64,000 nucleotides of DNA from Agapanthus africanus. Lineage: Eukaryota; Streptophyta; Magnoliopsida; Asparagales; Amaryllidaceae. The stretch covers positions 749,463,632 to 749,527,631 of the forward strand of contig CM057340.1 in the NCBI GenBank assembly GCA_030015575.1, in the 5' to 3' direction. The position numbers were made by a program, and so were the translations under genes. The notes under the pieces were generated by a model, which saw only the letters and a list, made by a program, of their open reading frames with translations, searched no databases and was not told where the DNA came from. This document shows positions 1 through 10,260 of this stretch, piece after piece. Each line of letters begins with the position of its first letter. Position 1 is the stretch's first letter.

Positions 1-313
1 GTTAAAGAATTATTCTGGGGAATGAGATTAAGGGAATTAAATTCCTGTTGTTTTAACAGAACTAAGTTCTTAACCAGGGTTAAACCCTGATTCTTTTCAT
101 TCTGAAAGAATTAAATTCCCATAACACAGGGTCAACCCTAATTTTATTTTAAAGGAATTAAATTCCTGTTGTTTTAACAGAGGAGTTCAGAGATGTACCC
201 TTGAACCAATGAGTGGTTTGAAAGAGCAGATGTGCTCAGTTCAAGATGATTTGAGGACTTATGGCCAGTTTGGGCTAAGTCCAAAATATTGGCCCTCTGT
301 TGGTCCATTGAAG

Positions 314-650
314 GAGAGGCTTTGCCTCTGGCCATTTAGCCAATTGGGCCAATGCCTAGTGTTAAACACTAAAGACCAATCAGTGTTGAACATTGGGAAT
401 GAGATCGATAAGTTAGTGTTTAACACTAAAAGATAGTTGGTGTTAAACACCAGCAACAAGGCTTTCAAATTAGTGGTAAACACTAAAACAGATCAAAACA
501 CTGGCAGCAGAGATCTCAAATTAATGTTAAACACTAAGGTAATCAGTGTTGAACACTGCAAATAAAGCTCTTTGATTAGTGTTGAACACTAAGGCCAAAC
601 AGTGTTTTAACACTGGATTCAGGGGTTCCAATTTAGCGTTAGACGCTAAG
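314..650. repeat. Array of GTGTT-stem hairpins with constant three-base loop
   Basis: At least nine short inverted repeats follow each other, built on AGTGT-TAA-ACACT (loop TTA on the minus strand). Examples are at 358-370 (AGTGTTAAACACT), 415-429, 439-451 (GGTGTTAAACACC) and 634-648 (TAGCGTTAGACGCTA). The outermost pair tends to alternate between T..A (TAGTGT/ACACTA) and C..G (CAGTGT/ACACTG) in a loose repeat of 70-80 bases. A GC-rich relative, AGAGGC-TTT-GCCTCT, opens the block at 314-328. Element T carries the same array at about 30884-31130. The stems are clear in the sequence; any function is unknown. Confidence 0.85.
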
Positions 651-654
651 GCAA

Positions 655-870
655 GAGGGGTCACGTGGTAGCACGTGAGGGCGCCCTCCCTTCATTTGTT
701 CTGCTGAGAATATCGCATCTTTTGGAGCATCACGTGCCATCACGTGACGGGTGTTTAAATGGAGTATGTTAAAGCCTCTGCCAAGGGTCACGAGGGTCAC
801 GTGAGGCACTGCCTCAAAGAGGCTTTTCTGTAGATCTTTTTGAGGGTCACGTGGTGACACGTGACCCTGT
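655..870. repeat. Paired G-box palindromes downstream of the predicted LTR promoter
   Basis: Four units have the form TCACGTG-N4-CACGTGA or a close variant, for example around 660-679, 730-750, 787-805 and 846-866 (GGTCACGTG..CACGTGACC). Each CACGTG is itself a palindrome and the pair forms a larger inverted repeat with nine-base arms. CACGTG is the plant G-box bound by bZIP and bHLH factors (established knowledge). The minus-strand TATA palindrome is at 1594-1609, so this group would lie in the transcribed leader. Confidence 0.75.
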
Positions 871-889
871 ATGTTTTTTTTAGAAGATC

Positions 890-1460
890 TGTTAATCCCT
901 TTCAGGAATTAAATTCCTCGTAGGGTTGAACCCTGGCAATAATTTCAGAGAAATTAAATTCCTACTTCCTTTTGAAGGTTCATATTCTGGAACATAGTTG
1001 AACTCTGAATTTTCTGTAGGAATTAAATTCCTCATATATGTGAAGAACTGAATAGGGTTAAACCCTAATAAGCTTTAAGGAGTTAAACTCCCACTCTCTG
1101 TTAAAGAATTATTCTGGGGAATGAGATTAAGGGAATTAAATTCCTGTTGTTTTAACAGAACTAAGTTCTTAACCAGGGTTAAACCCTGATTCTTTTCATT
1201 CTGAAGGAATTAAATTCACATAACACAGGGTCAACCCTAATTTTATTTTAAAGGAATTAAATTCCTATAGTTCTGTGAGAGTTAAATTCTCGTGCTTCGA
1301 TTCCCTCTCTATGCTTTGGATCTGCATGACAGGATCTCAACCCATTGAGAATTAAATTCTCAACTCAAGGGGAGATGTGCACTTTACAGATCCTCCACCA
1401 AAGAGAGAACTATGTTCTTCTGTTTTTATATCAGAGTTAAACTCTGTTGAGAATTAAATT
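890..1460. repeat. Mixed hairpin block: GGAAT, AGGGT, GAGAAT and AGAGT stems around TAA
   Basis: The block holds many palindromes around TAA: GGAATTAAATTCC-type (about 906-918, 950-962, 1020-1032, 1132-1144), AGGGTTAAACCCT (about 1064-1076), GAGAATTAAATTCTC (about 1347-1361) and AGAGTTAAACTCT (about 1433-1445). Stem type changes along the tract while the TAA centre stays. The AGGGTTAAACCCT units contain AAACCCT, the plant telobox core, in both orientations. The block is shared with element T at 31480-31900. Confidence 0.8.
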
Positions 1461-1593
1461 CTCTTTTCTTTCAAAAAGCCTTCCCTTTCTTACCTAGGGT
1501 TTTCTTTTGCAGAAGATCCAAATTCCTCCAAAGTATCAAGGCTCTCTCTCTTTTCTTCCCTCTGCATATATATCCTTTTTGTGTGTCTCTTGG

Positions 1594-1609
1594 CTCCTAT
1601 TTATAGGAG
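1594..1609 (-). promoter_or_regulatory. Likely LTR TATA box set inside an inverted repeat
   Basis: CTCCTATTTATAGGAG reads CTCCTATAAATAGGAG on the minus strand, a good plant TATA box (TATAAATAG). It is enclosed by complementary arms CTCCTAT/ATAGGAG with a two-base centre. The same 16 bases occur in T at 32127-32142 at the matching place. On the minus strand it lies about 770 bases into the LTR, which would make everything below about 1570 part of the transcript leader. TATA identity is inferred from motif and conservation. Confidence 0.6.
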
Positions 1610-1911
1610 AAGCAGCCGAGTCAATTAGTTTTTGATGAATCTTTCATTGAGATATTTGATTTGTATCCATCATTCGTTTTGGACCTTTGGATTATTAGGT
1701 GAATTTTATTCACCATTGGATTTTAAATCCAGAGATTCTCCTTTGTTATTTCGGTTAGATTTTACGGGGAAATCTTTCCAAATTCGAGATTTTCCCATAG
1801 ATAGATGATATTTAATCACCTTTAAATCTTTAATTCAATCGGTTGCTTTGGAAAGATTTAAGAGGTCTTTTCTCAGAATTTAATTCTGTTAACAGATAGG
1901 CTTTGAAAGCT

Positions 1912-2335
1912 GGTCACGTATGGCCATGTGACCCTTGGTCACGTGTGGGCACGTGACCCTTGGTCACGTGTGGGCATGTGACCCTTGGTCACGTGTGGGC
2001 ATGTGACCCCGTTGGAACGAGCCCTCTTCTTTCTTTCTGCGCTCTGCTTTCTGGTCGCTGCTTAGCTGTCACGTGCCACCACGTGACCCCTGGTCACGTG
2101 TGAGCATGTGACCCTCGTCTGGAGCCTTTTCCTTGATTCAATCAGGGAATTGAGTCTGCCGCTTTTGAGTGTCACGTGCCAACACGTGACCCTGGTCACG
2201 TGGGAGCACGTAACCCTTTCTGAAGCCTTTTTCTTCGATGTAGTTAGGAAACTGAATTTGCCTTGCCGATGCTTTTAGATGTCACGTGCCAACACGTGAC
2301 TGCTGGTCACGTGTGAGCACGTGACCCTTTTCTGA
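1912..2335. promoter_or_regulatory. Dense array of G-box pairs upstream of the predicted promoter
   Basis: About ten units of GGTCACGTG-N4-CACGTGACC or single-base variants (CATGTGACC, CACGTAACC) lie here. Examples start near 1914, 1937, 1962, 1987, 2069, 2093, 2170, 2192, 2281 and 2304. Spacers fall into two classes, TGTGGGC/TGTGAGC-like and TGCCAAC/TGCCACC-like, which alternate in the second half. In minus orientation the array precedes the TATA palindrome, so it sits where an LTR enhancer would. ACGTG-core sites are bound by bZIP factors, including those of ABA and light responses (known); response here is untested. Confidence 0.7.
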
Positions 2336-2376
2336 AGCCTTTTCCGTAGGCTTTCCTGATTTTAAATCAGGAAACA

Positions 2377-5084
2377 GCACATATATTAGCGTCCCATTCC
2401 ACTAATATTGGTGTAAGGGTATATATAACAACGGCTAAATCCCCTGTTATATATACAAAGGTGTTTAAAGGAAATATCATGAAAACAATGTGCCAAGCAT
2501 CGACACAGAAATCCTGATAGGTACGTATCATACGCTATCCTGAAAGCACGAGTGCCTAGCTCTGACCCTCGCCTTTCGACGTATGCATACGTGCATGACT
2601 CCCAACGGTATCTCCATGATCCCCGCCGAGTCATTGGTACTTTCACCGGTAGGTACTCGCCCGCCTCCAGACTCAATCGGCAAAGTCCATCGATCTTCTT
2701 GCCGAGGGGAACCATACCGGGCCCCACCATGTACTCTCATACGGCAACCACACCTCGTATGGAGTATATAATCAGAACCAATAAATCTCATGGTGGCTGC
2801 GCAAATATCATATCAAGGAAACCGGGTTTTTCAATGTATGCATAATTTCATGAACTCCCGCGGTTCCCAAATCCAGAAAACATCATGTAAAATCCAAATA
2901 AACAATGCGCAAATCCAGGAATAAATATATGTGATATATCTGAAATGAGAGCATATAAATGATAATATGTAGCTGAAACCAGATGTATGCGAAACCAATA
3001 AGGTACAGCTAAGTAACATCAGTAAAGGTAAATATGTAACCGCAACTGAATATGTGTGTAACACACCGGTGTAGCAATGTATAGGTATCTACCTATAAGA
3101 ACTGATGAAGTATACCCCCTCCGGGTATGAGTGGAATAGATGAGTAAGGTATATCGGTAACTAAATGTCCAAAGTGATAAGTAATGTGAATCGATGTTGT
3201 AAAGTCCCTAACCAAGCAATATGATATCTATAATGGTTTGTGTGTGACATGGCAATTATTGACGGTGTGTGTAGCATACAATCCGTGCTCGTGCAACATA
3301 AACGTCAATAATATGTGCAGTGTCTTATGGCTGCTAGTTACAGTACCATTGTATCTAATAAATAGGGTAAGGCGCAATTCTAACAATGACGTAGAATACG
3401 CAACAAGTATTAGAATTCTAGCCCAGACGCATAACGCTATGCGGGCGATTCCCCTGTAGATGTTAAATCTACTCACCTACGCTCCACGCTAGGTGAATCC
3501 TACCACCTGTCTCCCTCTGTAGCAGTGTCCGTAGTCCCCGCCTGCAAACCTGAAATTTAGACAAGAAAACTATATATATAAGCAAATATCTCGCAAAACG
3601 CGATATCGACACTAAACGAGAAACTCGAGTCGCGAACTAAACGCGCGTGTGCATGATACGCTGAAACTTGTGTATACGCATCTAAAACTACCGCGACACG
3701 CTGGATCGCAGAACCCACTCACGTATCGCGCAAACAAAACGGACATGCAATACGATATATTGTCCCAGATTTTCCTACAGGTCAAATCTCACAAAACTAT
3801 GCATGCCAAAACACTAGACAACACTGCAGAGAACCCTATCCAAGACCCCAACACCCCACTCACCTTCCTGGCCGCAATTTGCGGCCAGATGCATTAAATC
3901 TGCGGCCAAGAGTTTGAATGAGGGGCTCGTGTTCTGTTGGTGTGTTATAGATCTAGTGTGCATGCCCCAGTTTTCTCAATTTTATCCTGAAGGGCCCGGG
4001 TCAAAAGCAGATCACAGATTGCCAAAATATCGCAATAAAACACCAATTTGCACAAAACACAAACGCTATGGTATTTTAGTGTAATCTGGGTCCATTCTTA
4101 ATTAAAGTAGCCCTAACAACACTAAAATAAGCTAGGTTAACTAACACAATCACATTCTAACCAAAATTCCACATAATTCACCATAATTAGCACTAAACTC
4201 ACTATTTAACACTAATCGGAGCTAATTAACACACAAGCTTAGCAACTAGGGGATTGGGTTAAGAAATTATACCCTAATGAACCCTAAGAAGCAGGTGAAG
4301 AAGTGAATGGGGGAAGAAGAGGGCTTGCACGTAGCTGGAGCTCCTGCTGCGACTGTTGCTTCCTGCTGTTGCTACTGCTGCTGCTGCTACAAGCTGCTGT
4401 TGCTTCTGGTGCTGATGCTGATGGTGCTGCTGCTTGCTTCAGCTGCTGCTCGAGCTGCTGCTTCCTCTCGAGTTGTTGGAGCTGATGCTGATGGTGCTGC
4501 CTCTGCTGCTGAAGCTGCTGATATTGTTGCTGTTGCTGTGGCTGTCTGCTGCTGGTGCTGCTGCTGGGGCTGCTGATAGTGTGTGTGTGTGTGTTTGTGT
4601 GAGAGAATGAGAGAATGAGTGAAAAGAGAAGTGAGAAATGAGAGACAAAGTCAAAACCCCTCCTCTCTCTCTCTTCATTTAATGAAGCATGGCAAAGCCA
4701 TCATGCCCCATTCTCACTCTCTCTATCTCTCATCAAGGTCAACATAAGAAAGTCAATTTAAATTTAAAACCCTATTTAAATCCATTTTTCTTTTAAAGAA
4801 CAACCATAAACTATTAAACCCAAAGGCACCTAATATAATTATTAAAACTAGATTAGGGAAAAATGGTTAGCTCACTATGTTGCTAATCATGGTTAACCTC
4901 CAAATTAGCACCATAGTTATCATGCACAAGTGTGTGCAAGCCTAGGAAAAATCTAATAAAAGGAAAAATCTAATAAAATATTCATTAAATAGGATAAAAT
5001 AATTGGAAATCATTTTGGTAAACTTTTTATTAAAAACCATATATTAAAATATAATTAGCCACAAAACACATTCTAAGATGTTAC
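2377..5084 (-). mobile_element. Decayed chromovirus-type LTR (F), interrupted by T'
   Basis: The right end ttctaagatgttaca reads TGTAACATCTTAGAA on the minus strand, a start like the TGTAACACCC of element E's LTR (47050). The layout also resembles E's left LTR: mixed-composition DNA, then a GC-rich or repeat-rich zone (here CTG and GT tracts), then GA-rich and AT-rich DNA. No ORF here resembles a known protein. A palindrome CTGGCCGCAATTTGCGGCCAG lies at 3868-3888. The left end is hidden by the T' insertion, so length and target duplication are unknown. Assignment is by terminus and layout only. Confidence 0.5.
4319..4601. repeat. CTG/TGC-rich tract followed by a GT microsatellite
   Basis: From 4319 to 4575 the sequence is dominated by CTG/GCT/TGC triplets with interruptions, followed by a run of GT repeats at about 4579-4601. 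The tract gives spurious open frames rich in Leu, Ala and Cys, or Ser in the reverse direction, on both strands. Purine-rich GAGA DNA follows at 4600-4650. It is a low-complexity part of LTR F. Confidence 0.85.
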
Positions 5085-5510
5085 AATTCTTCTTATAAAA
5101 TCTATATCCGTATTCAAACTAGATCTGTATTCTACATCTGTATTTTGACGTAGATCTAGAAACTATTCTCTACTATTATTTATTTCTCTATTCTTCCTCT
5201 TTTTCAACACGTCTAAAGTAAGATTGAAAGATTCCACATATCCCTGAGGACGACCCGTACTCATCTCGGTCTAGCTACACACGACACCGTTATTGATTGC
5301 GGTTACTACACACTTTTTTAAATACATAATCAATTAATTACCTTTGTAGAGATCTCTTAAGACACCTACATTCATTTCATGTTCACTGTACATGCACTAC
5401 ACAACCATGCTGCATTTGGTTGCTATACTCACGTTACATTACCATACTTATATAGTTTTATTTATATTATCATGTTATATTAGAACTGTCATGCTATATT
5501 AATTGTTATG
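5085..5510. other. Unclassified AT-rich DNA with an Athila-like LTR scrap
   Basis: There is no gene. Bases about 5215-5315 resemble the 3' ends of the two Athila-like LTRs in this window: a 'ccctgaggacgacccgtactcatc' type phrase, then a tagctacacacgacaccg phrase, then ttgattgcggtta. Equivalents are at 34585-34650 and 57670-57735. No primer-binding site follows it, so it is a detached LTR end. The remaining AT-rich sequence up to 5510 shows nothing I recognise. Confidence 0.6.
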
Positions 5511-5680
5511 TGTCACGTCCCAACTTGGCTCGTGACCGGTACTTAGATCATGTGACGTTTAAAGAGGTCGACGCGACCCAAATAAGCCAAAAACCAAGAA
5601 AAAAACCTTTATTTTTTTGGAATAAAGGAGGTGAAGTTTTCAAAGGTATTTAACATGAAACACAATTTTCATAACAAGAA
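5511..5680 (-). mobile_element. LTR D, first piece
   Basis: The piece starts TGTCACGTCCCAACTTGG, the kind of terminus seen at the ends of E's LTRs (TGTCACGCCCC at 32979, TGTCACGTCCC at 51770), and ends abruptly at the AAGAA target site of copia element C. Removing C joins it to 24729. It contains no coding sequence. By analogy with E it would be the 3' end of a minus-strand chromovirus LTR, but internal sequence is not similar to E, so it is another family. Confidence 0.5.
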
Positions 5681-7884
5681 TGTAGGGTTATGTAGCGCGG
5701 CAGCAAGGTTTCGGGAGGCATTGTCCATACCGTTTTTAAATTTTTGCCGTACTAAAGAACCCTAATCTAGAATCTTAACTAGAGATTTAAACAATACAAG
5801 CAATGCAAACATCTTTACATCTAAGTGAATGAGAAATACAACCTTTGTAGACCGGTCCTTCACTTCTAAAGCTCCGTGTAGTAGTCTCTTTGCTCCAAGT
5901 AGTGAACACCCGAACTCTAGTGAGGGTTCACATGAAGAAATGAACAAACTTGCTCGAAGTCTTCGAGGCCGAAGATGATCTACGTCGAGAAGACTCAAGC
6001 TCATGCTATCTCTTCACTAATGGTAGATTTGTGAAGAAAACACCATAAACTAAATGGCTAATATAGTAGAGGATGATGAAGTAGGAAGTGTGCTCTCTTT
6101 AGATTTCTTTTTCTTATAATATTTCATCACCTTAGAAAAAGCTAGGAAGCTTTTTCTCATGAGAAAGAAGATGAAGTGATGAAGAGAAGAATGAACTCAA
6201 GAGGTGAGAATAGTAACCATGGGTGAGTTAGTGTCATACACTAACTCATGTAGAGAATAAACCATGGCTAACAATAATGGTTAGGTTAATAAATATCTAC
6301 AAGTAAAACAAAACTAGTGGACTAAGTCAAAGATGCTTCAAGCTTCTCCAAGCTTCCAAGCATGAAAATTTCCAACTAATATTGAATTGCTTTAAATAAA
6401 TAAAACCTCACATTATTATTAGCATGGTGAAAGTCTCATACACCCATGTAGCATATGGAATCTAGCACGACACAAAATAATATACATTAATATATATCAC
6501 ATATATACTATATGCACACAAGTGAGAAATAGAAATGTTTAAGTGAGCTAATATTAGTTAATGTAAATTAATATATCATATATATAATTATACATTAAAT
6601 TATCAAATCAACTCTTGATTTAATAATTCGGCTATATCACATACAACAGACTAATATCAAATGTAACAACTTATCGAATCAGCACTTGATCCGATATCCC
6701 GGCTATATCTCATATAACCGACCGATATCACATATCGCGAGAATAGAATGCGGTATCACATACGTGCATTAATCTCGGTCCCGCACATATCACATATGTG
6801 CTCCTACTTCGTTTCGCATGAACCAGGAAACCTCTGTGTAGGACTCTAAAGACTCGTCAATACGCCGGTAGTAGGTGATGATCATATCAAACACCCACAA
6901 GCAGCAAGCGGTCTGCTAAACGCAACGGCCACCTGGGTATTGAGCGATAAGAAGATCAACAAGCAAACCTGCCCATACTCCTACGAATCCAATCAGTAAT
7001 ACTACCGTACAGTCCGGTCTTTTCATCAGATATGTCGCATATCACAGCCTGGGGGTGGTAAAACGTCAGACCCCAATAGCCTGATAAGTCATGCCGATGC
7101 AAGGTCCATAACGGTTCGAGAAACTGCTGATAACACTTACCAGTAAATCTCAGCAACCCTGGCCAGGGATTTCATGTTATGGCCAATCGAGTATAGCGCA
7201 ACATCAACTCCCAATACCGGGAGAGACGAATCCCCTCCTATCGCTCATTGCCTCCATGTGACTCAGGACTGTACCCAAAAACCACCTTTTTGCACGATCT
7301 CTTGACCGTGGTATGGTGGAAATCAAAGCACAGTGGGAATCACACAAGACTTTATAACGATCTCGGGTCGACAGACTAACCTGTACCAGTGTCACCAGAG
7401 AACTGCTATCTGACGATAGGTATAATACCATCTAGGAGTTCTCGGCGAGTCCGTTCAGTGTACTCAGTCTCCACTGAGCACCCGTATACCTTCTCTGATG
7501 TCAAACACCAATGGATGTGGGATCATCTATCTCCCATCATATGGGTCAAGAAGCGCATACGCTAGTCTACTCTAGAGTATCGATGCCCTGTCTCAATACT
7601 CCCATGACTAGGAACAATTATAGGGTGTACTTGTGGACTACCCTTGGCCCCATTAGTATGATCTCCATCATAGTCCTGGTAGTCAAGTACACATCCTAAG
7701 GGCTTTATCAACATGTGAGAGCAAGACAGTATCACGTATACAAGTCAACATGTTAGGACAAAGAGCAACCAGATAGCATACTATTATATCGAGCAAGAAA
7801 GTCCTCCCCATATATGTCCAAGCATCCACTATAATATACATCCCATGTACAGTAATGGCCTCTAGGGTATAAATATAACTAACA
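5681..7884 (-). mobile_element. Left (3') LTR of copia element C
   Basis: This 2.2 kb terminal repeat runs TGTAGGG...TAACTAACA on the plus strand and is closely similar to the right LTR pieces at 13946-14701 and 23280-24723. It keeps the undisturbed site for element B: the sequence around 6431-6450 reads aagtctcatacacccatg, with TCATA at 6436-6440, where the right LTR is split. Its short open frames are not informative, because noncoding LTR sequence explains them. Confidence 0.92.
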
Positions 7885-8750
7885 ATTTCCTATTGCACTA
7901 AGGCCATCTGTTGTAGTATCCAATACCCAACAATTTAGCAGTAGTTGTAGTATCTCATACTCAACCATCCCAAAATCTCTCAAATAGTATTTGGGGAAGC
8001 AGGCCTTGGGGAGTGGATCCGCCGTGTTAACCTCAAAATCTACTCTCCTTACCTCGACCCCTTGGAGATCAACCATCTCCCTGATAAGGTGATACTTGCC
8101 TCAGAATTTGTCTGGATCGCTGATGGAACCGACGTTCCTAGGCCAAAGCCACAACTCCATTGAAGTCACAATAACAATTATTGGACGCTCAATGGTAGGA
8201 ACCTTGTTCATCTCATGAACAAGAAATGTCCAGACAGCCACTTTGGTAGTATCGTTGGTAGCAATATATCTTGTCTTTATCGTCTAGTATGCCTCGGTAT
8301 CTAGCTTGGAACTTTTCCAACATACCGTCCCTCCACTGAGGGTAAAGACAATGCCTGTGACCGACTTTCAGTCGACCTTATCACTCTGGAAGCTCGAACC
8401 AAGAACATTCATTTAGTGCTTCTCAAGTACTTAAGAATGTCCTCCATAGCTTTCCAGTGATTCTCCCAAGATCCTATTGATTCCTAATCACTACATCTAG
8501 TGAGTCATCTACATCTGGTCTGGTACATAATATCGCATACATGATAGAGCCTACTGCCGAAACATAGGGTATCCCTTGCACGTGAGCTCTCTCCAAATCA
8601 GTCTTGGCATACATCTTTTTGGAGAGAGTGATTCCTCAGTAAGTGGGCGAACCACCACGCTTAGAATCTTCCATACTAAACCCTTTTAGTATGGTGTTAA
8701 TGTACCTGGATTTGGGACAATCCCAACATCCACTTAGATCTATCATCATA
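7885..8750 (-). pseudogene. Copia RNase H and C-terminal pol remnant
   Basis: Read on the minus strand, this segment carries copia RNase H landmarks. At about 8515-8640 lies a stretch containing KTDLERAHVQGIPYVSAVGS followed by IMYAILCTRP. Near 7980-8030 lies NTADPLPKA, the usual copia 'ADPLTK' end of RNase H. The protein would cleave the RNA strand of the replication hybrid. Stops and frameshifts break it throughout. It follows RT directly and ends just before the LTR, the normal copia order. Confidence 0.8.
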
Positions 8751-9400
8751 GATCATAATTCATAAGATGTAGTAGGTATCATCCATATCTTCTTTTGAGA
8801 ATCCTCGTGATAAGAGGAGCTTGACCGAGTGTAGCATAGGAAGCCATTTCCTATCAAGAGTATGTCATCTACGTACAATACGTATAAGACAACCTTACTC
8901 TCTAAAACCTTCTTGTATATACAAGGTTCATCTATCTTTTTGATGAAGTCAAACTCTTTGACTGCCACATCAAAATAGATGTTCCAACTCCGCGATGCGT
9001 GTATTGATCCTGATGGACTTAAGCATAGCTTTGAAAGTCTCAACTTTTCCATTTACACCAAGAATCTTCTCAAGATCTATTTGCTCCTGATGGGTTTTAT
9101 CCCTTCAGGTGCAACATTCAAAGTCATACTTTGTTGGTGTACATGGATTCCATCTTTGATCGCATAGCATTCAGCCATTTCATAAAGTCTCCACTTGTGA
9201 TGTCCTGTCTGAACCTAATTGGGCCATCATCTACCATGATGCAATTCTCGCTCTCACTGTCACCGAGAAGACCGTAGTATCTCTTAAGTGGGTGATGAAC
9301 CCTACCAGATTCACGGAGAGGCTGAGATTTGTTGGAGACTATTGAATTCTTTGGTTTCACCAAATCATCAGCTGTTAGTTTGTCTAGCTGGAACATCTTT
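8751..9400 (-). pseudogene. Copia reverse transcriptase remnant
   Basis: The segment at 9124-9396 contains ITSGDFMKWLNAMRSKMESM, the conserved lead-in to copia RT (usually 'KWLEAMKSEM'). At 8753-9052 come SRSWNIYFDVAV, DEPCIYKK and VLYVLYVDDILLIGN; YVDD is the copia RT catalytic motif and is intact. The enzyme would copy element RNA into cDNA. The two stretches are in different reading states, and the part between them is shorter than a normal palm domain, so there has been an internal loss. It is not functional as it stands. Confidence 0.88.
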
Positions 9401-10260
9401 CAGTTCTACCTCATGACCACTAATTTCTTCACAAGAAATTCCTTTTCTAAAAAGGTGGCATGCTGATAAACTTATAGAAACACCTTTTTCTCCTCAGTTA
9501 GGTAGAAGATATACCCTCGCAAATGTTTGGGATATCCTAACAAACTTACAGAACTGACCTTGCCTCGAGCTTGTCCGGATTCTGCCTTTCAACATAGGCC
9601 GGACAACCCCATATCTTAACACGTTTAAGACATGGTCTCTTCCCATTCCATATCTCATATGTAGTGGTAGGCCCTGATTTGGATGGAACCCTATTCAATA
9701 GGTATGCAGCTTCTCAAGTGCATAACTCCTAAAAGGAAACAGGCAACTCAGCAGTACTCATCATAAAGCGCGCCATATCTCATAGGATGCGATACCTCCG
9801 CCCCGATACACCGTAGTGTTGTGGTGTATACGAAGGAGTTAGCTGAGAGAGAATCCTATCATCTGTTTAGAAAATCCAGGAACTCCATGCCCAAGTATTC
9901 TCCTCTCCGATCACATCGAAGGACTTAATACTTCTATCCATCTGGTTCTCAACTTCTTGCTTATATTTCTTGAATTTCTCAAAAGTTTCAGACTCGTGTT
10001 TCAACAGGAACACATGTCCGAATCTTAAAAGATAGTCGATGAATGTAATGACGTACCAAGAACCAACCCTGGCATTTGTAGACATAAGACCGTATACATC
10101 ATCATGTATCCGTCCCAAGAGTTAAGTAACTCTTTCTCTGTTTCCAGTAAACGGAGTACCATAAGATGAAAATTCGAACAGATTCTTATATTAATCCTTA
10201 TGTAACTTAGCTGGTCGTGTCGCATTGATATGACCTAGTCTACAATGCCACAAGAAGGAT
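9401..10260 (-). pseudogene. Copia GAG-pre-integrase and integrase remnant
   Basis: On the minus strand from about 10258 the sequence encodes FLWHCRLGHIN, the histidine pair of the GAG-pre-integrase zinc domain, and then IHDDVYGLMS and YVITFIDYLLRFGHVFLLKH (10118-9867), the start of the integrase core with its first Asp. The C-terminal copia motif LLNRVPSKS..YEIWNGKRP lies near 9600-9720. The C-X2-C half of the zinc domain is missing between FSSYG and TPFTG. Stops interrupt each part. Integrase would insert cDNA into the genome. Confidence 0.85.

Larger units (their letters stand above)
1..1266. repeat. Large internal duplication inside LTR T'
   Basis: Bases 1-167 are repeated almost exactly at 1100-1266, an offset of 1099 bases. 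The duplicated stretch carries GGAATTAAATTCC, AGAACTAAGTTCT and AGGGTTAAACCCT hairpins. In T the phrase agatgtaccc follows a 48-base repeat tract instead, so this LTR copy appears to have gained a partial second unit about 1.1 kb long. This suggests the hairpin array grows by large tandem duplication as well as by short-unit change. Confidence 0.8.
1..2376 (-). mobile_element. Partial LTR of family T (copy T'), cut by the left window edge
   Basis: This stretch matches, block by block and in the same order, the fully bounded LTR of element T at 29659-32638. Shared blocks include the phrase agatgtacccttgaacc (193-209 here, about 30582-30598 there), GTGTT hairpins, CACGTG pairs, AATTAAATT hairpins, a TATA palindrome and a terminal palindrome. 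Read on the minus strand the LTR starts TGTTTCCTGATTT at 2376, as T starts TGTTCCCTGATT at 32638. The next five bases (gcaca, 2377-2381) would be its target duplication, but the partner lies outside the window. No coding sequence is visible. Family T is Tat-lineage Ty3/gypsy, judged by the gag inside the other copy. Confidence 0.85.

Noticed and set aside
2386..2845. Overlapping frames of 87-114 codons on both strands
   Set aside because: They lie in the decayed LTR F with no recognisable domain; the opposite-strand frames shadow each other.
4303..4576. Open frames of 60-89 codons over the CTG-rich tract
   Set aside because: Composition is dominated by Leu, Ala, Cys or Ser from a triplet repeat, frames are open on both strands, and the tract lies in an LTR.
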